Shown here one piece after another: positions 18,109 through 27,028 of a stretch of 64,000 nt of DNA. Within the stretch, counting starts at the first letter, position 1; every line of letters begins with the position of its first letter. The stretch is from Paractinoplanes bogorensis (lineage in GTDB: Bacteria; Actinomycetota; Actinomycetes; Mycobacteriales; Micromonosporaceae). The position numbers and the translations under genes were made by a program. The notes under the pieces were generated by a model. That model was not told the origin of the DNA. It saw nothing but the letters and a program-made list of their open reading frames with translations, and did not search any database. The stretch is from positions 62,001 through 126,000 of the forward strand of contig NZ_JAHKKG010000010.1 in assembly GCF_018829635.1 (NCBI RefSeq), written 5' to 3'.

Positions 18109-19407
18109 TCAGACGATGGGGGCGGTGGTGGTGGCCGGCGGCGTGGGGGCCGGGGGCGTCGTCGGGGCCGGGGTGGTCGGCTCCCTGGTGGGCTCGGTGG
18201 TCGGCTCCGGGTCGTCGTCCGGGATCGGCGGTGTGGTCGTCGGAGCCGTCGTCGGGCTGGTCGTGGGGCGGGTGCTCGGGGTCGCCGACGGGGTGGCCGG
18301 GGCCGATGACGGGGGCGTGGTCCGGGCGGGCTTCTCCGTGTGAGCCGGGACCCGGACCCGCGTCTTTTTCGCGGCCGGCTTCGTCTTCGAGGGGGACGGG
18401 GACGGACTCGTGGCCGTCGGCGTGATCGTGGTCGTCTGGTGGGGCGCCTCGACGGCCGCCTCGGCCTCGCGGCCGCCCGGCGTGACCGTGCCGTTGGCCA
18501 GCTGCACTCCGACGACGCTCAGCACCACCGCGACCAGCGCACCGGTCGCGGCGAGGGCTGTGCGGCGGCGGGACCTCCGGCGGGGCGTTGCCGATGCTGG
18601 GGTCGTCTGGACCCGGGGCCGCACCGGCAGCACTGTCGGCGCCGCACCGACTCTTCGCAGCGCCTCGGCAACTTCGGCGGCCGACGGGCGCTCGTCCGGG
18701 TCGTCGGCCGTGCAGGCCTGGTAGAGACGGGAGATCTCGCGCGGCAGGCCGGCGATGCGCGGCAGCCGGGGCGCGGGACGGCCGTGCCGGGTCGCGAGGA
18801 CGTCGCCGATGCTCTCGCCGGGCCAGGCCCGCGAACCGGTGAGGCACTCGAAGAGGACCAGGCCGAGCGCGTACACATCGGCCGCCGGCACGGTCGGCTC
18901 GCCGCGCAGCTGCTCGGGCGCCAGGTAGGACGGGCTGCCCCACAGTTCGTCGCCGCCCAGTCCGGCCTTGACCGCGATCCCGAAGTCGAGCACCTTGACG
19001 CCGTCGGCGGTCAGCATGATGTTGCGCGGGTTGATGTCGCGGTGCACCAGGCACTGCGCGTGCGCGGCGGCCAGCGCACCCGCCGTCTCGGCCGCGAACT
19101 CGGCCGCCCGGCGCCAGCGCAGCGCACCCTCTCGGGCCAGCCGGTCGGCCAGCGTCTCGCCGCCGACGAACTCCATCACCAGGTAGGGGCCGTCGCCGGC
19201 CTCGCCGTAGTCGTAGACCTGGGCGATGTTGGGGTGACTGAGCCCGGCCGCGGTGCGGGCCTCGCGCAGGACCTCGGTGGCGGCGGCGTCGAAGATCTTG
19301 ATGGCGACCGGGCGCTTCAGAGTGGTGTCGAAGCCGTAGCGTACGACCGAACTGCCGCCCTCGCCGAGAACCTCGCCGACCCGATAACGCCCCGCGAGCT
19401 CGCGCAC
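18109..19407 (-). CDS. Membrane-anchored Ser/Thr protein kinase (Pkn type)
   Basis: 432 residues. I chose the GTG at 19407 because GGGGAGA lies five bases upstream. The kinase domain (about 10-265) has the glycine loop GEGGSSVVRYG, the VAIKIFD lysine, catalytic loop HRDINPRN (Ile-Asn where most kinases have Leu-Lys), DFG (DFGIAV) and APEQL. A single TM helix (around 287-308) leads to a long extracellular Thr/Pro-rich tail (PTTPAPTTPPAP type) with no PASTA domain. The intergenic region upstream is shared with the divergent sigma factor gene. The substrate is unknown; the HRDIN variation may affect catalysis and merits checking. Confidence 0.88.
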   Translation of the reverse strand: MRELAGRYRVGEVLGEGGSSVVRYGFDTTLKRPVAIKIFDAAATEVLREARTAAGLSHPNIAQVYDYGEAGDGPYLVMEFVGGETLADRLAREGALRWRRAAEFAAETAGALAAAHAQCLVHRDINPRNIMLTADGVKVLDFGIAVKAGLGGDELWGSPSYLAPEQLRGEPTVPAADVYALGLVLFECLTGSRAWPGESIGDVLATRHGRPAPRLPRIAGLPREISRLYQACTADDPDERPSAAEVAEALRRVGAAPTVLPVRPRVQTTPASATPRRRSRRRTALAATGALVAVVLSVVGVQLANGTVTPGGREAEAAVEAPHQTTTITPTATSPSPSPSKTKPAAKKTRVRVPAHTEKPARTTPPSSAPATPSATPSTRPTTSPTTAPTTTPPIPDDDPEPTTEPTREPTTPAPTTPPAPTPPATTTAPIV

Positions 19408-19570
19408 TGTTTCTCCCCGCTGTCCACAGTGGCTCGAGCCCCCTGTGGTGATCACTGACCGCCACCCTACCCGCAGTTCGGGCGGTGAAACTGCGGCGTA
19501 CATCTCGATTGTGTGCAGGTCGGGCAAACTTTGGTGTGACAGTGCGGCCCGGCCCGGACAGGTAGAGGTC

Positions 19571-20089
19571 ATGACACCGAAAGATCCCGGCGAGCGGGAG
19601 CATCGGCTACGCCGCCTGCACGCCGAGAACTACCCCGATCTGCTGCGCTTCGTCGAGCGGCGGGTCCCGCCGAGCGAGGCCGAGGACGTGGTCTCCACCG
19701 TCTTCCTGACCGCGTGGCGCCGCCTCGACGACGTGCCCGACGATGCCCGGCCGTGGTTGTTCGCGGTGGCCCGCCGCACGATGGCCAACCAGTCCCGCTC
19801 GTGGCTGCGGCGGCGCGCGCTCGACGTCCGCCTGAACAGCATCGACCCCACCGAGACGCCGGACGGAGCGGCGGGCACGGCCGCCCGCGTCGACCTCGTC
19901 CGGGCCTTCCGCTCGCTCAGCGTCGCCGACCGGGAGGTGCTGGCCCTTATCGCGTTCGACGGGCTCACCACCGAGCAGGCCGCGACCATCCTGGGCTGCC
20001 GCCGCACGACCTTCGCCATGCGTCTGACCCGCGCCCGTCAGCGGCTGCGCGACGCCCTCGCCGAGACTCCCGTAAAGGACCACGTCTGA
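19571..20089 (+). CDS. ECF-type RNA polymerase sigma factor
   Basis: 172 residues from the ATG at 19571 (GAGG upstream). Region 2 is visible as YPDLLRFVERRVPPSEAEDVVSTVFLTAWRRL, and region 4 as FRSLSVADREVLALIAFDGLTTEQAATILG followed by a recognition helix with RRTTFAMRLTRARQRL. The downstream gene overlaps its stop (TGATG) and encodes a membrane protein in the position of an anti-sigma factor. It is divergent from a membrane Ser/Thr kinase. The signal and regulon are not evident. Confidence 0.9.
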   Translation: MTPKDPGEREHRLRRLHAENYPDLLRFVERRVPPSEAEDVVSTVFLTAWRRLDDVPDDARPWLFAVARRTMANQSRSWLRRRALDVRLNSIDPTETPDGAAGTAARVDLVRAFRSLSVADREVLALIAFDGLTTEQAATILGCRRTTFAMRLTRARQRLRDALAETPVKDHV

Positions 20090-20844
20090 TGGACCAGAAC
20101 ATGACCGACCTCGCCGAACTGAGCCAGCTGGACCCGGCCCGCGACCGGGAGCCGGACGCCTTCGAGACCCTGCGGTCGGAGGCCGCCCTCGAGCGCATCA
20201 TCGCCGGCCGCCGCCCCCGCAACGCGGTGGTGTGGCGGGTCGCCACCGGTGCCGCTGTGGTCGCGGCCGGGGTGACCGGCCTGCTCGCGGTGCCGGCCCT
20301 CTTCCCGAGCGCCGCCGACAAGGCCTTCGCCGGGTGGACGGCCACCCCCACCCCGGTCGACCCGCAGCAGGTGCTGCCGGAGGCCCGGAACTGCGTCAAG
20401 TCGTACGGCGGCGACCCGGCCACGGTGACCGCGGCCGACATCGTGCTGACCGAGCAGCGCGGCATCGCCAAGTCACTGATCGTCAAGCACGGCGGCCAGG
20501 CCCTCGAGTGCATGAGCGTCGAGGCAGGCGACACCTACGCGTCGCAGACGCTGCCCGCCGCGCCGCTGACCCCGGCCAACGGCCTGCTGTCGGTCGACAC
20601 CCGCAGCTCGATCGGCCAGGGCGACACCCAGTACTCCCACGTCGTCGGTTTCGTCACCCCGAAGGTCACCGGCATCGACCTGATCCTGGCCGACGGCCGC
20701 ACCGTGCACACCAGCACGGCCGGCGGCTGGTGGACGGCGTGGTGGCCCGGTCCCGAGGCGGGCGAGGCCGACACCATCCGGGTCGTCGCCCACACCGCGA
20801 CCGACTCGACCGAATACCGGATCGCTCAGCTGAGCTCGAAGTAG
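20089..20844 (+). CDS. Membrane protein, likely anti-sigma partner of the ECF factor
   Basis: 251 residues, ATG overlapping the sigma-factor stop, with AAAGGA upstream. A ~47-residue acidic cytoplasmic N-terminus (DLAELSQLDPARDREP, common in the actinobacterial CU044_5270-like group) precedes one TM helix (around 48-70, VVWRVATGAAVVAAGVTGLLAVP). An extracytoplasmic domain of about 180 residues follows, without recognisable motif. No zinc-binding HxxxCxxC anti-sigma motif is present, so binding to the sigma factor is inferred from coupling alone. It overlaps the convergent VTC gene by 19 bp. Confidence 0.75.
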   Translation: MDQNMTDLAELSQLDPARDREPDAFETLRSEAALERIIAGRRPRNAVVWRVATGAAVVAAGVTGLLAVPALFPSAADKAFAGWTATPTPVDPQQVLPEARNCVKSYGGDPATVTAADIVLTEQRGIAKSLIVKHGGQALECMSVEAGDTYASQTLPAAPLTPANGLLSVDTRSSIGQGDTQYSHVVGFVTPKVTGIDLILADGRTVHTSTAGGWWTAWWPGPEAGEADTIRVVAHTATDSTEYRIAQLSSK

Positions 20845-21596
20845 CGGCGCAGCAGGTTGCGCCACGGCTGTTCGGGCAGGCCGGGATGTAACAGCGCCAT
20901 CCCGGCGCAGTACTTGCTGATGCTCACCGGGCGGGCGCCCGCCCGGCGCAGCAACTCGTCGGCCGGGCCCCGGCCGCGGGCCGATTTCGTCTCGACCAGC
21001 AGCAGGCCGGTCCGCAGACCGGCCGTGACACTACCGGTGGTGAAGGTCAGGTCGGTGTCGAGGGTGACCCGGCACGGCGATGCCGCCGACTTCGCGACGA
21101 GCGTCTGGCGGAAATGGCGGACCAGCAGCCGCGGGGTCACGGCGGGGGCGGCGATGCCGTAGCGGTCGGCCAGCACGTAGGTCAGGAACCCGGTCGCGCC
21201 GCCGGGGACCGTGCCGAAGTCGGCCGGCCCGACCCGCAGGGCGTGTTTATCGGTGCCGCCGCGGCCGTCCTTGAGCTTGACCTCGAAACGGCACAGACCA
21301 CGGTCGTACGAGCGGGTGCGGGCCTTGAACCGCAGGCGCCGGCCCTGCCGGTGGTCGTGGAAGCAGGTCAGGCCGGGCGTGTCGAGATAGCTGCTGCGGT
21401 AGTCGAAGGCCCGCCGGTCGCCGATCACGAGTCGCCGGTGGGTCGCGGCCAGCTTGTCGGCGATCCGGTCGAACTCCTCGAGGCCGATCAGGTATTTGGT
21501 GTCGACCCGCTGCTGCAGGGCGGCTGCTTCGTCCAGTTCGGACAGTCCGATCGGTTCCGCGGCGGCGAGCCGGGCGACGACGTGCCCGGTGGTCAC
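20826..21596 (-). CDS. VTC-domain polyphosphate polymerase-like protein
   Basis: 256 residues matching the VTC domain of polyphosphate polymerases: RVDTKYLIG near the start, YRSSYLDTPGLTCFHDH, then basic beta strands RLRFKARTRSY, CRFEVKLKDGRG, RVTLDTDLTFTT and LLLVETKSARG, and SISKYCAGMALL near the C-terminus. The tunnel-lining Arg/Lys/Glu pattern of the family appears intact. The gene overlaps the DUF4956 membrane gene by ATGA, a pairing often seen in bacteria. Polyphosphate synthesis is the family-level expectation; the bacterial DUF4956-associated branch is not fully characterised. Confidence 0.85.
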   Translation of the reverse strand: MTTGHVVARLAAAEPIGLSELDEAAALQQRVDTKYLIGLEEFDRIADKLAATHRRLVIGDRRAFDYRSSYLDTPGLTCFHDHRQGRRLRFKARTRSYDRGLCRFEVKLKDGRGGTDKHALRVGPADFGTVPGGATGFLTYVLADRYGIAAPAVTPRLLVRHFRQTLVAKSAASPCRVTLDTDLTFTTGSVTAGLRTGLLLVETKSARGRGPADELLRRAGARPVSISKYCAGMALLHPGLPEQPWRNLLRRYFELS

Positions 21597-22183
21597 CGGT
21601 CGGCGCCGGCGAGGGCGAAGTCGGCCCGGGGCGCGCCGTCGAGGCGCTTGTAGCGGACCGCGACCTCGGTGGTGTCGCGGACGTCGTCGATCTCGAGCAC
21701 TTCCAGGTCGAGCACGGTGACGCCGAGCCGCTGCTCGGCCGCGGTGTGCAGCTCACGGGAATCCGGGTAGGCCCGGGCCAGCGTCAGCCGGGCGGTGTGC
21801 ACGCGCGGGTGCAGGCCCGGGTGGTCGGCGATGTAGACCGCGATCAGCAGCACCGCCGACATGATGATCGACAGCACCAGGTTGCGTCCGGACAGGCCGT
21901 CGACCAGGGCGAGCACCAGAGCCAGGAAGAAGTAGCCGAGTTCGGCGGTCGAGAACGTCTGGCTGCGCAGCCGGATGATGGACAGCACGCCGAACAGCCC
22001 GAAGCCGACCCCGGCCGGGAACATCCCGCCGGTGATCATGGTGAGTGCCACGAACAGGCCGACGTTGAAGCAGACGTACACCATCAGCAGTTCCCGGCCG
22101 CTGTGCCGGCGCGCGTAGAGTCCCGCGGTCAGCACCAGCAACGACACCAGGTCCACAGTGGCGCGAAGCAGCAGGTCGGGCAC
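21593..22183 (-). CDS. DUF4956 membrane protein, partner of VTC protein
   Basis: 196 residues. The GTG at 22183 is chosen because GAGGAG lies upstream at normal spacing. Four to five TM helices are visible (LVSLLVLTAGLYA, VCFNVGLFVALTMI, GVGFGLFGVLSIIRLR, LGYFFLALVLALVDG, LVLSIIMSAVLLIAVYIA). A ~70-residue cytoplasmic tail ends in a beta-alpha pattern (VTVLDLEVLEIDDVRDTTEVAVRY). The FGLFGVLSIIRLR segment is the DUF4956 hallmark. It is translationally coupled to the downstream VTC gene and is divergent from the GH6 cellulase. Probable role: membrane partner of the VTC enzyme. Confidence 0.85.
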   Translation of the reverse strand: MPDLLLRATVDLVSLLVLTAGLYARRHSGRELLMVYVCFNVGLFVALTMITGGMFPAGVGFGLFGVLSIIRLRSQTFSTAELGYFFLALVLALVDGLSGRNLVLSIIMSAVLLIAVYIADHPGLHPRVHTARLTLARAYPDSRELHTAAEQRLGVTVLDLEVLEIDDVRDTTEVAVRYKRLDGAPRADFALAGADR

Positions 22184-22335
22184 GCGCACTCCTCGAGAAG
22201 CGATCACATCGGCATGACGCACGGTAGTGAACGCAGAGTGTCCACTCGGTTACGCCACGCCAGGGACCACTCGCCAGGGTGACCTGCCGTCCGGCGCGCG
22301 GACCTCGACTTACTTCGATTCCTCGGGTTACCGTT

Positions 22336-22349
22336 CGGGAGCGCTCCCA
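22336..22349. promoter_or_regulatory. CebR/CelR-type operator upstream of cellulase
   Basis: CGGGAGCGCTCCCA differs only at the first base from the 14-bp palindrome TGGGAGCGCTCCCA bound by the cellobiose/cellotriose-responsive LacI-family repressors CebR (Streptomyces) and CelR (Thermobifida). It lies 34 bp before the GTG of the GH6 gene, where it could overlap the promoter. Confidence 0.75.
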
Positions 22350-22382
22350 GATCCCCGGACGTCCCCTCTGGAAGGAAGCACC

Positions 22383-23747
22383 GTGGTCCCCTCTCCCCCT
22401 CGGCGACGGCTTGTCCTGGCCGCCGTCTCACTGGCCTGCGTCACGGCCGGCGTCGCCATCGGCGCCGGAACGGCCTCGGCCGGCACACTCTCCGGAACCC
22501 TCTACCGCGACCCCGACACCGCCGTCGCCCGCTGGGTGGCGGCCAACCCCGGCGATTCCCGTACGGCGTTGATCAGCTCCCGCATCGCCAGTCAGCCGGC
22601 CACCCGGTGGCTGTCCAACTTCAACCTGAGCACGGTCCAGTCCGAGGTCTCGACCTTCGTCGGCGCGGCGGCCGGCGCCGGGCAGGTCCCCGCCCTCACC
22701 GTCTACGGCATCCCCAACCGTGACTGTGGCGGCGCCAGCGCGGGCGGCGCCCCCGACCTGACTCAATATCAGACGTGGGTCGGCGGGATCGCCCGCGGAC
22801 TGGCCGGTCGCACCACGCTGATCCTGCTCGAACCCGACTCGATCGCGCTGCAGACCTGCCTCAGTGCGGGCGAGATCACCGCCCGCGACCAGGCCCTCGC
22901 GACCGCCACCCGCACCCTCAAGGCGGCCGGGGCCAAGGTCTATCTCGACGGCGGCCACTCGGCCTGGAACGCGGCCGGTGAGCAGGCCCGCCGACTGGCC
23001 GCCGCGGGCGTGGCGGACGCCGACGGCTTCTACACCAACGCCTCGAACTTCCAGTCGACGGCGAACGAGACCGCGTTCGGACGGTCGGTGCTGAGCTCGC
23101 TGTCCGGCTCCGGCATCGCGGGCAAGCGCCAGGTCATCGACACCAGCCGCAACGGCGGCGCGGCGGGCGACTGGTGCGGCGACGACAACACCGACCGGCG
23201 GATCGGGCGCTACCCGACCCTCGACACCGGCGACGCCAACATCGACGCCTACCTGTGGATCAAGCCGCCGGGCGAGGCCGACGGGTGCGCGTTCCCGGCC
23301 GGTTCGTTCCAGCCCGCCCTGGCCAGCAGCCTGGCCACGGGATCGGCGAACCCGCCGGCGACCACTCCCCCGGCCACCACGCCGCCGGCGACCACTCCAC
23401 CCGTCACCACGCCGCCGGCCACCACCCCGCCCGCGACCACCCCGCCGCCGGCCACCGGTTCCTGCGCCGCGACCTACACGACGTCGAGCTCGTGGAACGG
23501 AGGCTTCCAGGGCGCGGTGGCGGTCAAGGCGGGCAGCAGCGCGATCAACGGCTGGTCGGTCTCGTGGCCGCTCGCATCGGGCCAGTCGATCAGCCAGGTC
23601 TGGGGCGGGACGCTGTCGGTGAGCGGATCCACGGTCACCGTCCGCAACGCCGCCTGGAACGGCTCGCTCCAGCCGGGCGCGGCCGCCGAGTTCGGCTTCA
23701 TCGCCTCGGGCCCGGCCGGCGCGTCCGGTCTCGCCTGCTCGGCCTGA
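22383..23747 (+). CDS. Secreted GH6 cellulase (endoglucanase/cellobiohydrolase) with CBM2
   Basis: 454 residues. The GTG at 22383 follows GGAAGGA. A signal peptide (about 1-33, ending ASA) leads to a GH6 catalytic domain with VYGIPNRDC, ILLEPDSIA, the catalytic-acid region and the WIKPPGEADG loop. A Pro/Thr linker of repeated PPATT units (about 330-360) connects to a CBM2-type cellulose-binding module (CAATYTTSSSWNGGFQG, WSVSWPL, WNGSLQPGAAAEFGF). The enzyme should cleave beta-1,4-glucan outside the cell. A CebR-like operator upstream implies induction by cello-oligosaccharides, and a strong hairpin terminates the gene. It is transcribed alone. Confidence 0.95.
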   Translation: MVPSPPRRRLVLAAVSLACVTAGVAIGAGTASAGTLSGTLYRDPDTAVARWVAANPGDSRTALISSRIASQPATRWLSNFNLSTVQSEVSTFVGAAAGAGQVPALTVYGIPNRDCGGASAGGAPDLTQYQTWVGGIARGLAGRTTLILLEPDSIALQTCLSAGEITARDQALATATRTLKAAGAKVYLDGGHSAWNAAGEQARRLAAAGVADADGFYTNASNFQSTANETAFGRSVLSSLSGSGIAGKRQVIDTSRNGGAAGDWCGDDNTDRRIGRYPTLDTGDANIDAYLWIKPPGEADGCAFPAGSFQPALASSLATGSANPPATTPPATTPPATTPPVTTPPATTPPATTPPPATGSCAATYTTSSSWNGGFQGAVAVKAGSSAINGWSVSWPLASGQSISQVWGGTLSVSGSTVTVRNAAWNGSLQPGAAAEFGFIASGPAGASGLACSA

Positions 23748-23757
23748 CACCGATTCG

Positions 23758-23789
23758 TGAGCCTGCCGGTCATCACGCCGGCAGGCTCA
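23758..23789 (+). terminator. Perfect 12-bp stem terminator after cellulase
   Basis: TGAGCCTGCCGG (23758-23769) pairs fully with CCGGCAGGCTCA (23778-23789) across an 8-nt loop, beginning 11 bp after the GH6 stop codon. No T-run follows, as is common in actinomycetes. Confidence 0.8.
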
Positions 23790-23865
23790 CCGCGGAACAA
23801 CGCGCAGCCGCACCGGCGCTCCCCGTCCTGGGCTGAGCCAGCGCGCTCCCGTAGCCGGCGGAACG

Positions 23866-24165
23866 TCAGCGCACCGGCAGCGAAACCCGCCGGCCCAGGC
23901 CGACCGCAGCGGCAGCGGTGTCGGTGACCATGGCGTACGCGCCACCCGGCACCCCGTCGCGCTGAGCCACCCGGGAGGCTGCCCGGAGCAGCGTCCGCTC
24001 GTTGGCACCGGCGATGAAGAACACGTACTCGTCGCCGATCTCCTCGCCGTCCTCGTACTCCTCGATGCCGAGTTCCTCCTCGAGATCGATCATGAAGTCG
24101 CCGACGTCGTCGATCCACTCGTCCTCGGCCGTGACCGGGAAGTGGATCTCCACCATTGCTGCCAT
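23866..24165 (-). CDS. Small acidic protein of unknown function, 99 aa
   Basis: The frame from the ATG at 24165 (a second ATG three codons on is possible) encodes 99 residues with a highly acidic middle section (DLEEELGIEEYEDGEEIGDEY) flanked by a hydrophobic N-terminal strand (MVEIHFPVTAEDEW) and a basic C-terminus. The codon pattern shows strong GC bias at third positions, supporting a real gene. It lies 35 bp after the stop of the Vps62-like gene, so the two may be co-transcribed. No family recognised. Confidence 0.6.
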   Translation of the reverse strand: MAAMVEIHFPVTAEDEWIDDVGDFMIDLEEELGIEEYEDGEEIGDEYVFFIAGANERTLLRAASRVAQRDGVPGGAYAMVTDTAAAAVGLGRRVSLPVR

Positions 24166-24200
24166 GCCGACGATGATGTCACCGGCCGGATATCCGCGCC

Positions 24201-25961
24201 TCAGCGCCTCAGCGCCTCGCGCAGGTTGACCAGCAGCACGCCGATCGAGGCGGCGCCGAGCGCGAACGCCACGACATAACGCCCGTCGAACCACAGCACC
24301 ACGAGCAGCGCCAGCGCGGCTACCGCAGCCAGCAGGCGAAGCAGAACCGCCAAGAGCTTTCCCCGTACGAGACCCTCCACGCACAACACGCCCAGCAGCC
24401 AGATCACCGCGATGTCGACTCCACCGGTGGCCAACGGTGAGATCGTCGCGCCCAGGGCGAGCAGGATCAGCGGGGTGCTCAGCACGGCCCACCACGACAT
24501 CAGGCGCCCGCGGAAGCCGGTCGCCGCCTCCATCGGCAGCCGCCGGTGGGTCAGGTGGGCGTGCGGCGGCTGGGCCACCGTCTCGGCCACCGCCGTGCGG
24601 GCCTGCTCGTCGGCCAGCCGGGTCCGTTCCATCCGCAGGCCGAGCAGCCGCCGTTCCCGCTCGTGCAGCGCCCGCACCTCGGGCGATGCCACCGGCAGAC
24701 CGGCCGCGGCCAGGGCGAGTTCCCGTTTCAGGGCGGCGATCTCGGCGTCCAGGGCTTTCAGCCGGTCGTCGTTCTCGCGGGTGCGCAGTTCGATCAGGGC
24801 CCGCTCGGCCGCCGGGCTGGGGGCGACCTTGGCCAGTCCGGCCCAGCCGATCGGGTCGGCCCACGACTGGCGGGCCCGGCCGTCGCGTTCGTACCGCGGG
24901 CCGGCCGGTCCACGTTCGCCGCCGAGCCGGTCGCGGGTGTCGCGGCCCCACAGCCCGCGGAAGTCGCGGACCCAGCCGGTGTCCTCGCCGATCACCACCG
25001 CCTGCCACGCCTCGGGCTGTCCGGGGCCGACCGCCCGGCCGTCGCCGCGGGCGTAGTCGACGTACGGGATGCCGACGCCCGACTGTCCCTCGGCCGCCCA
25101 CGGCGCGAACAGGCGGGCCGCCCAGCGCAGCGCCCCGACCACACCGCGCAGTCGTGGCGGTCGTACGGTAATCAGATAGTCACCCGGCAGGTAGGCGCCC
25201 GAGTGCGAGCCCGCCCCGACGTAGACCACCGGATGCCGCCCGTCGACCAGGGTCAGGTCCGGGTCGTCCCAGCGCCGCCGCAGGTCGTCGCCGATCTCGT
25301 CGTGGGCCGAGAAGACCACCCAGCGCGGCGGCGGCAGCCCGTCCGGCCCGGTCTCACCGGTGCCGTCCAGATAGACCGTCACCTGCTCCCAGTCGGCCTC
25401 GTGCTCGTTGACCCCGCCGAACGCCGACCGCCAGTTGTTGAAGCTGTAGAAGTACCAGTACTGGCACACGATCCACGGCTCGTCGCGCAGCACCCGGCCG
25501 TAGTAGACCGGCCGATCGGGTTCGAGGTGGTCGCGCTGCAGCAGGAACGAGTGGTTGGCGCTGCCGCCGGGCATGCTGCCCCGGAACAGCAGCGAGATCC
25601 GGTTGGCCGTGTCGATCAGCCGGGCGGTCAGGCCGACCGACGCCAGCCGGCTCGACCGCCGCAGGTGGGGTGGCCTTTCCCGGAGCGGGATGTGGACCAC
25701 GCCGAGCCGGCCGAGCGACTGCCCGACCCCGGACAGCGAGAGCTGCAGCCCCTGCCCGGCGCCGCCGGCCGCGGCCAGCCCGTCGAGGGTCAGCCCGCCC
25801 GGCTCCACCTGCTCGACCGGACTCTCGCCGGCCTCGAGCCGCCACAGCCCGGCCCGTTCGACATACCGTTCGGCCGAGACCGGGAAGAAATACTCCCCCT
25901 GGGTGAAACGGGCCACCGGCTCGTAGGCGCGCAGCAGTCGCAGATCGTCCTCAGTCCCCAC
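24201..25961 (-). CDS. Vps62-like domain protein with C-terminal membrane helices
   Basis: 586 residues from the GTG at 25961; no ribosome site, and the 47-bp gap to the divergent reductase suggests a leaderless start. The central part (about 170-340) has QYWYFYSFNNW, HEADWEQVTVYLDG, WVVFSAHDE and PVVYVGAGSHSGAYLPGDY, which resemble the Vps62/DUF946 family of eukaryotes and bacteria. Residues about 380-440 form a coiled coil rich in Arg/Glu/Leu, and the last ~110 residues contain about four TM helices. Localisation at the membrane is likely. The catalytic or binding role is unknown; the DWE element recalls NLP-fold metal sites. Confidence 0.75.
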   Translation of the reverse strand: MGTEDDLRLLRAYEPVARFTQGEYFFPVSAERYVERAGLWRLEAGESPVEQVEPGGLTLDGLAAAGGAGQGLQLSLSGVGQSLGRLGVVHIPLRERPPHLRRSSRLASVGLTARLIDTANRISLLFRGSMPGGSANHSFLLQRDHLEPDRPVYYGRVLRDEPWIVCQYWYFYSFNNWRSAFGGVNEHEADWEQVTVYLDGTGETGPDGLPPPRWVVFSAHDEIGDDLRRRWDDPDLTLVDGRHPVVYVGAGSHSGAYLPGDYLITVRPPRLRGVVGALRWAARLFAPWAAEGQSGVGIPYVDYARGDGRAVGPGQPEAWQAVVIGEDTGWVRDFRGLWGRDTRDRLGGERGPAGPRYERDGRARQSWADPIGWAGLAKVAPSPAAERALIELRTRENDDRLKALDAEIAALKRELALAAAGLPVASPEVRALHERERRLLGLRMERTRLADEQARTAVAETVAQPPHAHLTHRRLPMEAATGFRGRLMSWWAVLSTPLILLALGATISPLATGGVDIAVIWLLGVLCVEGLVRGKLLAVLLRLLAAVAALALLVVLWFDGRYVVAFALGAASIGVLLVNLREALRR

Positions 25962-26008
25962 GCTCGGCCACGCTACCGGCCCGTCCGGCCCGGGATAGGT
26001 TGGGCGGT

Positions 26009-27028
26009 ATGGAATACCGCACTCTGGGGCGCAGCGGCTGCGCCGTCTCCTCGCTCTGTCTGGGCACGATGACCTTCGGCAACGAGTCCGACGAGAAGGT
26101 GTCACACGCTCAGCTCGACCGCTTCGCCGAGGCCGGCGGCACGTTCGTCGACACCGCCGACGTCTATTCGGCGGGCGAGTCCGAGAGCATCATCGGCCGC
26201 TGGCTGGCCTCCCGTCCGGCCGACGTGACCGACGCCGTCGTGCTGGCGACCAAGGGCCGTTTCCCGATGGCCTCCGACCCGAACGGCGCCGGCTTGTCGG
26301 CCCGCCACCTGACCCGCGCGCTCGACGCCTCGCTGTCCCGGCTCGGCGTCGACGCGGTCGACCTCTACCAGGCCCACTCGTGGGATCCGCTCACCCCGCT
26401 CGACGAGACGCTGCGCACCCTCGACGGGTTCGTCCGGTCGGGCAAGGTCCGCTACTACGGGTTCTCCAACTTCACCGGCTGGCAGCTGACCAAGGCGGTG
26501 GCGCTGGCCCGCGAGCTCGGCCTGGCCGGTCCGATCAGCCTTCAACCCCAATACAACCTGCTCGTACGCGGTATCGAGCACGAGATCGTCCCGGCCTCGC
26601 TGGATGCCGGTCTCGGACTGCTGCCGTGGAGCCCGCTGGGCGGCGGCTGGCTGACCGGTAAGTATCGGCGCGACCAGCGGCCGACCGGCGCCACCCGGCT
26701 CGGCGACAATCCCGAGCGCGGCATGGAGGCGTACGACCGGCGCAACAGTGCCCGCACGTGGGACGTCATCGACGCCGTGCAGCGGGTCGCCGAGGCCCGG
26801 GGCGTGTCGATGGCCGAGGTGGCCCTGGCCTGGGTGACCGACCGCCCGGCGGTGACGTCGACGATCCTGGGCGCCCGCACCCTCGACCAGCTCGACGCCA
26901 ACCTGAAGGCGGCCGGCCTGCACCTGACGCCCGAGGAAAATGCCGTCCTCGACGAGGCGAGCGACATGGGGGCGAACGACTACCCGTACGGGCCGCTCGG
27001 CCTCGACCAGCGCAGCCGCACTATCTAG
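26009..27028 (+). CDS. Aldo/keto reductase
   Basis: 339 residues starting at the ATG at 26009. A TAGGTT -10-like element eight bases upstream suggests a leaderless mRNA. The TIM-barrel reductase family is clear: RTLGRSGCAVSSLCLGTMTFG, the catalytic Asp and Tyr in FVDTADVYSAGESE, Lys in VLATKGRF, His in LYQAHSWD, and the NADP-binding LGARTLDQLDANL at the C-terminus. It should reduce an aldehyde or ketone with NADPH; the substrate is not predictable. It overlaps the convergent MarR gene by 8 bp. Confidence 0.92.
   Translation: MEYRTLGRSGCAVSSLCLGTMTFGNESDEKVSHAQLDRFAEAGGTFVDTADVYSAGESESIIGRWLASRPADVTDAVVLATKGRFPMASDPNGAGLSARHLTRALDASLSRLGVDAVDLYQAHSWDPLTPLDETLRTLDGFVRSGKVRYYGFSNFTGWQLTKAVALARELGLAGPISLQPQYNLLVRGIEHEIVPASLDAGLGLLPWSPLGGGWLTGKYRRDQRPTGATRLGDNPERGMEAYDRRNSARTWDVIDAVQRVAEARGVSMAEVALAWVTDRPAVTSTILGARTLDQLDANLKAAGLHLTPEENAVLDEASDMGANDYPYGPLGLDQRSRTI

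Noticed and set aside
16655..19603. A 982-codon open frame on the minus strand
   Set aside because: It is antisense to the multicopper oxidase and out of frame with the kinase; the product is Arg/Pro/Asp/His-rich shadow sequence with no domain, typical of 72% GC DNA.
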